In this document: positions 8,420 to 15,596 of the stretch, one piece after another
How positions within the stretch are numbered: the first letter of the stretch is position 1
How the letters are laid out: every line of letters starts with the position of its first letter
DNA from: Chryseobacterium gleum
GTDB lineage: Bacteria > Bacteroidota > Bacteroidia > Flavobacteriales > Flavobacteriaceae
Assembly (NCBI GenBank): GCA_945881885.1
Contig: CAMCVI010000009.1
Coordinates: 1-64,000 of the forward strand
DNA length: 64,000 nucleotides
Direction: 5' to 3'
Made by a program: the position numbers and the translations under genes
Notes under the pieces: model-generated
Database searches by the model: none
The model's input: the letters and a program-made list of their open reading frames with translations, nothing else
Told to the model about the DNA's origin: nothing

Positions 8420-9184
8420 ATGAAAAAAATAGCTTTTCTTATTATAATTTTTAGCACCGTATTTGGGTTTTCTCAATCCGATTCTTTGCAATTAAAGGTG
8501 AAAGGAAAAATTATTGAATTGAAAACTAAAATGCCAATTGCTAGAGTAACGGTTTTGAATAAAAACACAGCTAGCGTAGTACTGGCCTCTGAAAATGGCG
8601 ATTTTGAAATTTCAGCTAAAATTAATGAAAAATTATTATTCTCTCATTTAGGATACACTTATGCTGAGGTAGAAGTGAATCAGAAATGGATGTCTGGAAA
8701 TAAAATCATTTCATTAATTGAAAAGGAAAATCAAATTGAAACTGTTTTGGTAACCAGTTATACCTTAACGGGTTATTTAGAAATTGACACAAAATTAATT
8801 CCTGTTAATGAGAATTATCGTTACAATATTGCGGGTTTAAATTTAGGTTATGAACCAGGAATGAAGGCCAAAAATGCCACAGAAAATTTATTAAAATCAT
8901 TGTCAAATCCAGTAGATTTAGTGTATTCTTTATTTAATTCTAAAGAAAAAGATTTTAAAAAATTAATAAATTTAAAAAATGATACGCATTTTTCTGCCAT
9001 TTTAAGTAGCAATACCAATCGTGAAGTTTTGGTGATGTTATTACAATTAGATAAAAATGAAATTGATAAAATATTAGAAAAATGTAATTATTCTAAAAAT
9101 TTTATTACAACAGCTAGCGACTTGCAAGTTTTAGATGCATTAGCAACATCATACAATGATTATAAAGTTTTGAAGAGAAATTAA
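8420..9184 (+). CDS. Exported protein with carboxypeptidase regulatory-like (CarboxypepD_reg) domain
   Basis: Signal peptide MKKIAFLIIIFSTVFGFSQS, then a beta-sandwich of ~80 residues with the pattern KGKIIELKTKMPIARVTV... ASENGDFEI... HLGY. This matches the CarboxypepD_reg-like/TonB-receptor N-terminal domain common in Bacteroidota. The remaining ~150 residues (LETVLVTSYTLTG-like junction and a lysine-rich C-terminus) match nothing I recognise. There is no beta-barrel, so this is not a receptor. It is probably periplasmic or outer-membrane associated. It has its own promoter and terminator context, so it is monocistronic. Function unknown. Confidence 0.8.
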   Translation: MKKIAFLIIIFSTVFGFSQSDSLQLKVKGKIIELKTKMPIARVTVLNKNTASVVLASENGDFEISAKINEKLLFSHLGYTYAEVEVNQKWMSGNKIISLIEKENQIETVLVTSYTLTGYLEIDTKLIPVNENYRYNIAGLNLGYEPGMKAKNATENLLKSLSNPVDLVYSLFNSKEKDFKKLINLKNDTHFSAILSSNTNREVLVMLLQLDKNEIDKILEKCNYSKNFITTASDLQVLDALATSYNDYKVLKRN

Positions 9185-9187
9185 TTA

Positions 9188-9226
9188 AGTCAGAAAGTCA
9201 GAAAGTCAAAAGTCAAAAGAGTCAAG
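9188..9226. repeat. Short AGTCA-based tandem repeat
   Basis: Five imperfect copies of AGTCA(G/A)AA-type units fill the gap between the exported protein and the convergent methyltransferase gene. Such low-complexity intergenic repeats occur in many Flavobacterium genomes. Confidence 0.6.
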
Positions 9227-9246
9227 TAGCTATTTACAATTGCTAA

Positions 9247-9912
9247 CTAATTAACATTATTTAAAAACTGTTTTTCAATATACGCAATATCTTTTATTGT
9301 TTTTCTAGTCCAATCCAATCGTTTTTCTAAAATTTCTTCATCGGTAAGTTGCCAATTAATATCCGATTGTCGCATTCTGTTTGTAATATCTTGAATTACC
9401 AAAGCCGCTGAAACGGAAATATTTAAACTTTCAGTAAAACCAACCATTGGAATTTTAATAAAACCATCCGCTTGCCGCATTACTTCGTCAGAAAGTCCAT
9501 CAATCTCAGTTCCAAAAAAAATAGCCGATTTTTTCGAAACATCAAATGTATCTAGCATACAAGAGTCATTGTGTGGTGTGGTAGCAATGATTTGATAGCC
9601 CTGTGCTCTTAAACTTGCGATACAACTTTTCATATCTTGATGTTGGTTAATGTCTACCCATTTCTCAGCGCCCATCGCAATTTGTTTGTCAATTGCTTTT
9701 CCGTAACGTTGTTCTACTATATGCAAATTTTGTATACCAAAAACCTCACAACTTCTCATTACAGCACTAGTATTATGTAGTTGATACACATCTTCCATAG
9801 CAATCGTAAAATGATTGGTTCTGTGCTTTAGAACCTCTATAAATCTGTTTTTTCTGTTTTCAGACATGAAGTTTTCTAAATATTCTAATAAAGCAAGTTT
9901 GTTTTTTGGCAT
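9247..9912 (-). CDS. TrmH-family (SpoU) RNA 2'-O-methyltransferase
   Basis: SPOUT-fold enzyme that transfers a methyl group from SAM to a ribose 2'-OH, probably on tRNA (Gm18 by homology to TrmH). Visible motifs are the N-terminal HNTSAVMRSCEVFG with the conserved Asn and Arg, the IFFGTEIDGLS of motif 2, and PMVGFTESLNISVSAAL of motif 3, which forms the SAM-binding knot. The ORF track begins at a TTG inside the probable promoter; the ATG at 9912 gives 221 residues and fits the family. It is divergent from purB. The substrate (tRNA or rRNA) cannot be decided from sequence alone. Confidence 0.88.
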   Translation of the reverse strand: MPKNKLALLEYLENFMSENRKNRFIEVLKHRTNHFTIAMEDVYQLHNTSAVMRSCEVFGIQNLHIVEQRYGKAIDKQIAMGAEKWVDINQHQDMKSCIASLRAQGYQIIATTPHNDSCMLDTFDVSKKSAIFFGTEIDGLSDEVMRQADGFIKIPMVGFTESLNISVSAALVIQDITNRMRQSDINWQLTDEEILEKRLDWTRKTIKDIAYIEKQFLNNVN

Positions 9913-10055
9913 TTTTTTTAATTTATCGCAAAGTAACAAAAATTATACAAATGAAAATAGTTGAATTGTCACCATCAATTTTTGAATTTATATTATTTTT
10001 AAATTAATTTTTCAAAAAACACTTAACTAATTTCGGAAAACACCTCACTAATTAC

Positions 10056-10063
10056 TAAATTTG
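10056..10063 (+). promoter_or_regulatory. -7 box upstream of purB
   Basis: TAAATTTG, ending 24 bases before the ATG at 10088. It overlaps the TTG chosen as start in the ORF track, arguing against that start. Confidence 0.5.
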
Positions 10064-10087
10064 CACCTTTACAAACAACAAAACATC

Positions 10088-11431
10088 ATGCAATTAACCG
10101 AATTAAATGCCGTATCGCCAATTGACGGTCGATACAGAAGTAAAACAAAATCGTTATCAGCTTATTTTTCGGAAGAAGCGTTAATTAAGTATAGAGTTTT
10201 AGTTGAGGTAGAATATTTTATTTCTATGTGTGAATATGATGTACCACAATTACAAGGTATTGATAAAAATGTGTTTGGAAAATTGAGAAGCATTTACGAA
10301 AATTTCTCGACGGAAGATGCACTTTGGATTAAAGAAACAGAAAAAACAACCAACCACGATGTAAAAGCGGTTGAATATTTCATAAAAAAGAAATTTGATG
10401 AATTTGGTTTAGAAGCATTTAAAGAATTCATTCACTTTGGATTAACTTCTCAGGATATTAACAATACTGCTATTCCGCTTTCTACAAAAGAAGCTTTTGA
10501 AAATGTGTATTTACCAGGTTTAATTGCAATTGTTCAGAAGTTAAAAGAACTTTCTGTAGAATGGGCAAATATTCCTTTATTGGCTCGTACTCATGGGCAA
10601 CCTGCATCTCCAACGCGTTTAGGAAAAGAAATTTTAGTTTTTGTAGAACGGATAGAAGAGCAAATGCGTTTGTTGTTCAATGTGCCTTTTGCGGCTAAAT
10701 TTGGTGGAGCAACTGGAAATTACAATGCACATAAAGTGGCCTATCCAAACCATGATTGGAAAGCTTTTGGGTCAAAATTTGTTGAAGAAAATTTAGGATT
10801 ACGCCATTCGTTTCCAACCACACAAATTGAACATTACGATCATTTCGCTGCGTTTTTTGATGCGTTAAAGCGTATAAATACAATTTTAATCGACTTAGAT
10901 AGAGATGTTTGGACGTACGTTTCAATGGATTATTTCAAGCAAAAAATTAAAGCAGGAGAAATCGGTTCTTCAGCTATGCCACATAAAGTAAATCCTATAG
11001 ATTTTGAAAATTCGGAAGGAAATTTAGGAATTGCCAATGCTATTTTTGAACATTTATCTGCAAAATTACCATTGTCAAGATTACAACGGGATTTAACAGA
11101 TAGTACTGTTTTACGTAATATTGGTGTGCCAATTGGACACACACTTATCGCATTTGAATCAACATTAAAAGGGTTGAATAAATTATTGCTAAATGAATCA
11201 AAATTTGCTGAAGATTTAGAGAAAAATTGGGCTGTTGTTGCAGAAGCTATTCAAACGATTTTACGACGAGAAGGTTATCCAAACCCATACGAAGCACTAA
11301 AAGATTTAACAAGAACCAATACAATTATCAATAAAGATTCTATTCATGCATTTATTGAGTCGTTAAACGTTTCTAACGAAATTAAAACAGAATTAAAAGC
11401 GATTACACCAAGTAATTATTTGGGAGTATAA
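10088..11431 (+). CDS. purB: Adenylosuccinate lyase
   Basis: Catalyses two purine steps: SAICAR to AICAR plus fumarate, and adenylosuccinate to AMP plus fumarate. The fumarase/aspartase superfamily signature GSSAMPHKVNPIDFENSEGN is intact, including the flexible catalytic loop. The segments TSQDINNTA and ARTHGQPASPT hold the other catalytic residues. At 447 residues from the ATG at 10088, with a PIDGRYRSK N-terminus, it is the long E. coli type. The extra nine residues in the ORF track come from an upstream TTG in the promoter. Confidence 0.96.
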   Translation: MQLTELNAVSPIDGRYRSKTKSLSAYFSEEALIKYRVLVEVEYFISMCEYDVPQLQGIDKNVFGKLRSIYENFSTEDALWIKETEKTTNHDVKAVEYFIKKKFDEFGLEAFKEFIHFGLTSQDINNTAIPLSTKEAFENVYLPGLIAIVQKLKELSVEWANIPLLARTHGQPASPTRLGKEILVFVERIEEQMRLLFNVPFAAKFGGATGNYNAHKVAYPNHDWKAFGSKFVEENLGLRHSFPTTQIEHYDHFAAFFDALKRINTILIDLDRDVWTYVSMDYFKQKIKAGEIGSSAMPHKVNPIDFENSEGNLGIANAIFEHLSAKLPLSRLQRDLTDSTVLRNIGVPIGHTLIAFESTLKGLNKLLLNESKFAEDLEKNWAVVAEAIQTILRREGYPNPYEALKDLTRTNTIINKDSIHAFIESLNVSNEIKTELKAITPSNYLGV

Positions 11432-11434
11432 TTC

Positions 11435-11461
11435 TGTCATTCTGAACTAGTTTCAGAATCT
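11435..11461. repeat. Dispersed 27-nt repeat, copy 1
   Basis: TGTCATTCTGAACTAGTTTC... followed by AGAATCT, immediately after the purB stop. A copy with one mismatch is at 32237-32263. The core ATTCTGAA...TTCAGAAT is an inverted repeat. Confidence 0.75.
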
Positions 11462-11469
11462 GGCATACA

Positions 11470-11506
11470 AAAAATCCATTCCCGTATGTTGGAATGGATT
11501 TTTACT
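11470..11506. terminator. Bidirectional terminator between purB and guaB
   Basis: AAATCCATTCC/GGAATGGATTT stem with an 8-nt loop, A-rich on the left and T-rich on the right, so it can serve both convergent genes. Confidence 0.85.
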
Positions 11507-11533
11507 TTTTTCTAATTACTTTTCACTAACCAC

Positions 11534-13006
11534 TTAACGGGAATAATTCGGAGCTTCTTTAGTTATTGTAACATTATGTGGATGACTTTCGCTAATTCCG
11601 CTTGATGTTAATCTTACAAATCGGCTTGTGGCTTGTAAAGTTTCTATGTTTTTAGCACCACAATAACCCATTCCGGCACGAAGACCGCCAATAAATTGTT
11701 GCATACTTTCGTTTAATTCGCCTTTATATGGAACGCGACCAACAATTCCTTCCGGAACTAATTTTTTAACATCATCTTCCACATCTTGAAAATACCTGTC
11801 TTTTGAACCTTCTTCCATAGCTTCTACAGAACCCATTCCACGGTACGATTTGAATTTTCTTCCTTCAAAAATTATAGTTTCTCCCGGAGATTCTTTTGTT
11901 CCAGCTAGCATTGAACCTAACATCACACATGAAGCACCAGCAGCCAAAGCTTTTGGGATATCTCCTGTATATCTAACGCCGCCATCAGCAATTACTGGAA
12001 TTCCAGTTCCTTCCAAAGCAGCAGCTACTTCTAAAACGGCAGAAAATTGAGGAAAACCAACACCTGCAACAATACGAGTCGTACAAATAGATCCAGGTCC
12101 TATTCCAACTTTTACAGCATCAGCACCATTTTCGACTAAATATAATGCGGCTTCTGGTGTAGCTATGTTTCCAACTACTACATCTAATTCAGGGAATTTG
12201 TTTTTTACTTGTTTTAAAACGTCTACCACCCCTTTTGTATGTCCATGTGCCGTGTCAATAATTACAGCATCTACACCTGATTTTACCAAGGCTTCTGCTC
12301 TTTCAAGCGCATCGGTTGTAACACCAAGAGCAGCAGCAACACGTAAACGACCATATTTGTCTTTATTCGCGTTTGGTTTTTGGGTAAGCTTTGTAATATC
12401 TCTAAAAGTAATTAATCCAATTAATTTAAAATCGGCATCAACAACTGGTAATTTTTCAATTTTACTTTCTTGAAGAATCTCTTCTGCTGCAGCTAAAGTT
12501 GTTCCTTTTCCTGTAGTTACTAAATTTTCAGAAGTCATAACTTCTGTTATGGCACGACTGTTTTCTTTTTCAAATCGCAAATCTCTGTTGGTAACAATTC
12601 CTTTCAAAATCCCTTTTTCATCTACAACAGGAATACCTCCAATGCCAAATTCTCTCATCGCATTTTTGGCATCACCTACATTTGCAGTTAAAGGTAGTGT
12701 TACAGGATCTAAAATCATTCCGCTTTCTGCACGTTTTACTTTTCTCACTTCAGCAGCTTGTTGCGCAATAGTCATATTTTTATGTAGCACACCAATACCA
12801 CCTTCTTGCGCCATAGCAATAGCCATAGCACTTTCTGTAACTGTGTCCATTGCAGCGGAAACAATTGGTGTGTTTAAGGTAATGTTTTTACTAAATTTCG
12901 ATTGGATAGAAACTTCTCTTGGAAGAATTTCTGAGTAATTTGGAATTAAAAGAACGTCGTCATACGTAAGTCCTTCTCCTATTATTTTTGTGGTGTGTGC
13001 TTTCAT
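11534..13006 (-). CDS. guaB: IMP dehydrogenase
   Basis: Oxidises IMP to XMP with NAD, the committed step of guanine nucleotide synthesis. A TIM barrel ([11 protein letters not shown] start) is interrupted by two CBS domains at about residues 95-205. The catalytic cysteine is C308 in [12 protein letters not shown]. The flap and phosphate-binding segment [10 protein letters not shown] and the C-terminal [11 protein letters not shown] are present. Length 490 residues is standard. It converges on purB, so two purine genes share one bidirectional terminator. The start is ATG at 13006 with a -7 box 25 bases upstream. Confidence 0.97.
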   Translation of the reverse strand: MKAHTTKIIGEGLTYDDVLLIPNYSEILPREVSIQSKFSKNITLNTPIVSAAMDTVTESAMAIAMAQEGGIGVLHKNMTIAQQAAEVRKVKRAESGMILDPVTLPLTANVGDAKNAMREFGIGGIPVVDEKGILKGIVTNRDLRFEKENSRAITEVMTSENLVTTGKGTTLAAAEEILQESKIEKLPVVDADFKLIGLITFRDITKLTQKPNANKDKYGRLRVAAALGVTTDALERAEALVKSGVDAVIIDTAHGHTKGVVDVLKQVKNKFPELDVVVGNIATPEAALYLVENGADAVKVGIGPGSICTTRIVAGVGFPQFSAVLEVAAALEGTGIPVIADGGVRYTGDIPKALAAGASCVMLGSMLAGTKESPGETIIFEGRKFKSYRGMGSVEAMEEGSKDRYFQDVEDDVKKLVPEGIVGRVPYKGELNESMQQFIGGLRAGMGYCGAKNIETLQATSRFVRLTSSGISESHPHNVTITKEAPNYSR

Positions 13007-13031
13007 GCCGCAATTGAAGTTAAATTGCGTG

Positions 13032-13039
13032 CAAATATA
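13032..13039 (-). promoter_or_regulatory. -7 box upstream of guaB
   Basis: TATATTTG on the minus strand, 25 bases before the ATG. No convincing -33 TTTG at the usual distance. Confidence 0.5.
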
Positions 13040-13118
13040 CGAAAAAGTTACTTGTAAACCATGATTTATTTCAAAACAATAGCATTTTTCTGCAAAATCA
13101 ATGCTGTAAGTTTATTTT

Positions 13119-13982
13119 TTAATGAAATGCGCCAAACAATTTAGTAGCTTCGTTATACGCACTTTCAAAGCTCATTGGGCTTGTGTTGGTGTTTTCTTTT
13201 TTGGTTGTAAAATAAGATAATAACTTTTCGGTGGGCATATTTCCGGTTAAGTCATCTTTTGCCATCGGACATCCGCCAAATCCTTGAATAGCGCCGTCAT
13301 ATCTTCTGCAACCTGCTTTGTAAGCCGCATCTATTTTTTCAAACCATTTGTCCGGTGTTGTATGTAAATGGGCTCCAAATTCAATATTTGGATATTTAGG
13401 TATTAAATTACGAAACAAATAATCAATAATTTCAGGCGTAGAAGAACCAATTGTATCGGAAAGTGATAAAATTTTTACGCCCATGTTAGACAATTTTTCT
13501 GTCCAGTTACCTACAACATCTACATTATAAGGATCACCGTAAGGATTTCCAAATCCCATAGAAATATAGGTTACCACTTCTTTATTAGATTTGTCAGCTA
13601 TTTCTAAAATTTCTTGCAATGTTATAAGGCTTTCAGCGATGGTTTTGTGTGTGTTTCGCATTTGAAAATTTTCAGAAATAGAAAACGGAAAACCAAGATA
13701 TTGTATTGCTTTATGTTTTGATGCTGTTGCTGCACCCTGTGTGTTGGCAATTATAGCTAATAATTTACTTTGTGTTTGCGATAAATCTAATTGGTCCAAT
13801 ACTTCAGCCGTGTCTTGCATTTGAGGAATGGCTTTTGTCGACACAAAACTTCCGAAATCTAGCGTATCAAATCCTACTCGTAATAAAGATTGAATGTATT
13901 GTACTTTTTTTTCGGTAGGAATAAACATTTTAATGCCTTGCATGGCATCGCGTGGACATTCGATAATTTTTATTGCTTTCAT
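13119..13982 (-). CDS. Hydroxymethylglutaryl-CoA lyase
   Basis: Cleaves HMG-CoA to acetyl-CoA and acetoacetate at the end of leucine breakdown. The HMGL-like TIM barrel starts with IIECPRDAMQG, whose Arg (R11) contacts substrate. It continues with SLSDTIGSS, the metal-binding HLHTTPDKW, and the signature loop GFGGCPMAKDDLTGN with the catalytic cysteine. The loop distinguishes it from isopropylmalate and homocitrate synthases. Length 287 is normal. Other possible leucine-pathway genes in the window are the leucine-type dehydrogenase (29.3 kb) and the acyl-CoA dehydrogenase (37.2 kb), not linked in an operon. It has a consensus promoter. Confidence 0.92.
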   Translation of the reverse strand: MKAIKIIECPRDAMQGIKMFIPTEKKVQYIQSLLRVGFDTLDFGSFVSTKAIPQMQDTAEVLDQLDLSQTQSKLLAIIANTQGAATASKHKAIQYLGFPFSISENFQMRNTHKTIAESLITLQEILEIADKSNKEVVTYISMGFGNPYGDPYNVDVVGNWTEKLSNMGVKILSLSDTIGSSTPEIIDYLFRNLIPKYPNIEFGAHLHTTPDKWFEKIDAAYKAGCRRYDGAIQGFGGCPMAKDDLTGNMPTEKLLSYFTTKKENTNTSPMSFESAYNEATKLFGAFH

Positions 13983-13990
13983 AGGAATGT

Positions 13991-14021
13991 CAAAGATAAG
14001 TAAAACTTTTTTTTTAACAAA
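13991..14021 (-). promoter_or_regulatory. Promoter for the HMG-CoA lyase gene
   Basis: On the minus strand TTTG, 19 bases, TATCTTTG: a full consensus match. The -7 box ends only eight bases before the ATG, so the 5' leader would be very short. Confidence 0.75.
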
Positions 14022-14092
14022 TATGTTTTTTTGTGTTCGATTAATTAGATTTTGTTGTTAAAAAAAAATTATAAAAAATGTTTTTTTATTTA

Positions 14093-14100
14093 TACTTTTG
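14093..14100 (+). promoter_or_regulatory. -7 box upstream of the alpha-oxoamine synthase
   Basis: TACTTTTG followed by C, 23 bases before the ATG at 14124. The -33 region is T-rich without a clear TTG. Confidence 0.55.
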
Positions 14101-14123
14101 CAGCACTAATTAAGTAAGAAATT

Positions 14124-15380
14124 ATGGTTAAAGATTTATTTGAAAGAATACAACAAAATAAAGGACCATTAGGAAAATGGGCTTCACAAGCAGAAGGTTA
14201 TTTCGTATTTCCAAAGTTGGAAGGTGAATTGGGTCCAAGAATGCAATTTCAAGGTAAAAATATATTAAATTGGAGTTTGAATGACTACTTAGGTTTAGCC
14301 AATCATCCAGAAGTTCGTAAAGCAGATACTGAAGCAGCAGCTCAATATGGTGCAGCTTATCCTATGGGAGCTAGAATGATGAGTGGTCATACCAAATATC
14401 ATGAACAATTGGAAGAAGAATTAGCGGCTTTTGTAATGAAAGAGTCGGCTTATTTATTAAATTTTGGTTACCAAGGAATTTTATCTACAATTGATGCTTT
14501 GGTTACTAGAAATGATGTTATTGTTTATGATGTAGATGCCCACGCATGTATTATTGATGGTGTTCGTTTGCATAGTGGAAAACGTTTTACTTACAAGCAT
14601 AACGACATTGAAAGTATGGAGAAAAACCTACAACGTGCTACAAAATTAGCTACCGAAACCGGTGGTGGAATTTTGTTTATTACGGAAGGAGTTTTTGGTA
14701 TGCGAGGACAACAAGGTAAGTTAAAAGATATTGTAGAAATGAAGAAAAAATACAATTTCCGTTTGTTGGTTGATGATGCGCATGGTTTTGGTACACTTGG
14801 TAAAACAGGTGCTGGAGCAGGTGAGGAGCAAGGCTGTCAAGATGGAATTGATGTATATTTTTCAACTTTTGCAAAATCAATGGCAAATATTGGAGCTTTT
14901 GTAGCTGCTGATAAAGATGTTATTGATTATTTAAAATATAATTTACGTTCGCAAATGTTTGCCAAATCATTGCCAATGATACAAACAATTGGTTCTTTAA
15001 AACGTTTAGAAATTTTGCGTAATTCATCTGAAATTAAAGATAAATTATGGGTAAATGTTAACGCATTACAAAACGGTTTAAAAGAAAAAGGTTTTAATAT
15101 TGGCGATACAAATACTTGTATAACTCCTGTGTATTTGGAAGGAAGTATCCCTGAAGCTATGATTATGGTGAATGATTTAAGAGAAAACTACGGAATTTTC
15201 TTGTCGATAGTTGTTTATCCAGTGATTCCAAAAGGGATGATTTTATTGAGAATGATTCCTACTACAACCCATACTTTAAAAGATATTGATGAAACGTTAA
15301 CGGCTTTTGAAGCCATACGTGAAAAATTGGAAAACGGGACTTACAAAAAAATTGCCGAATCAACAATTACCGATAAATAG
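14124..15380 (+). CDS. PLP-dependent alpha-oxoamine synthase (serine palmitoyltransferase / cysteate acyltransferase-like)
   Basis: A fold-type I PLP enzyme that condenses an amino acid with an acyl thioester and releases CO2. The PLP lysine is K251 in YFSTFAKSMANIG, a serine palmitoyltransferase-like context. DDAHGFGTLG holds the cofactor-binding Asp and His. Length 418 matches bacterial SPT better than 2-amino-3-ketobutyrate ligase (Kbl, ~398). Known Bacteroidota members make sphingolipid bases from serine, or the capnine base of sulfonolipids from cysteate. Sulfonolipids are reported to matter for gliding in Flavobacteriaceae. Which substrate is used cannot be told here; Kbl or BioF activity is less likely. 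It is monocistronic, with its own -7 box and terminator. Confidence 0.85.
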   Translation: MVKDLFERIQQNKGPLGKWASQAEGYFVFPKLEGELGPRMQFQGKNILNWSLNDYLGLANHPEVRKADTEAAAQYGAAYPMGARMMSGHTKYHEQLEEELAAFVMKESAYLLNFGYQGILSTIDALVTRNDVIVYDVDAHACIIDGVRLHSGKRFTYKHNDIESMEKNLQRATKLATETGGGILFITEGVFGMRGQQGKLKDIVEMKKKYNFRLLVDDAHGFGTLGKTGAGAGEEQGCQDGIDVYFSTFAKSMANIGAFVAADKDVIDYLKYNLRSQMFAKSLPMIQTIGSLKRLEILRNSSEIKDKLWVNVNALQNGLKEKGFNIGDTNTCITPVYLEGSIPEAMIMVNDLRENYGIFLSIVVYPVIPKGMILLRMIPTTTHTLKDIDETLTAFEAIREKLENGTYKKIAESTITDK

Positions 15381-15398
15381 AAAATAATATTTCTAAAT

Positions 15399-15432
15399 TT
15401 AAAAGCGTTGATTGATTTTGACGCTTTTTTTA
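15399..15432 (+). terminator. Terminator after the alpha-oxoamine synthase
   Basis: AAAAGCGT/ACGCTTTT stem (12-nt loop) and a T-run, about 20 bases past the stop. Confidence 0.75.
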
Positions 15433-15530
15433 TTCTTCTTATTTTGAGTCACTTAAAAGTATAAAAAGGATAAATTTATCGTAATGTTTATCGAATATTA
15501 ATAAAAAATGAATTTTAGGCTCAAATAAAA

Positions 15531-15561
15531 TTGTTTTATCCTTAATGAAATGATATATTTG
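15531..15561 (+). promoter_or_regulatory. Promoter for secDF
   Basis: TTG, 20 bases, TATATTTG. The -7 box ends 35 bases before the ATG. Confidence 0.65.
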
Positions 15562-15596
15562 TCCGTTTTTAAAGAAAATAACTTAAATTAACTATA

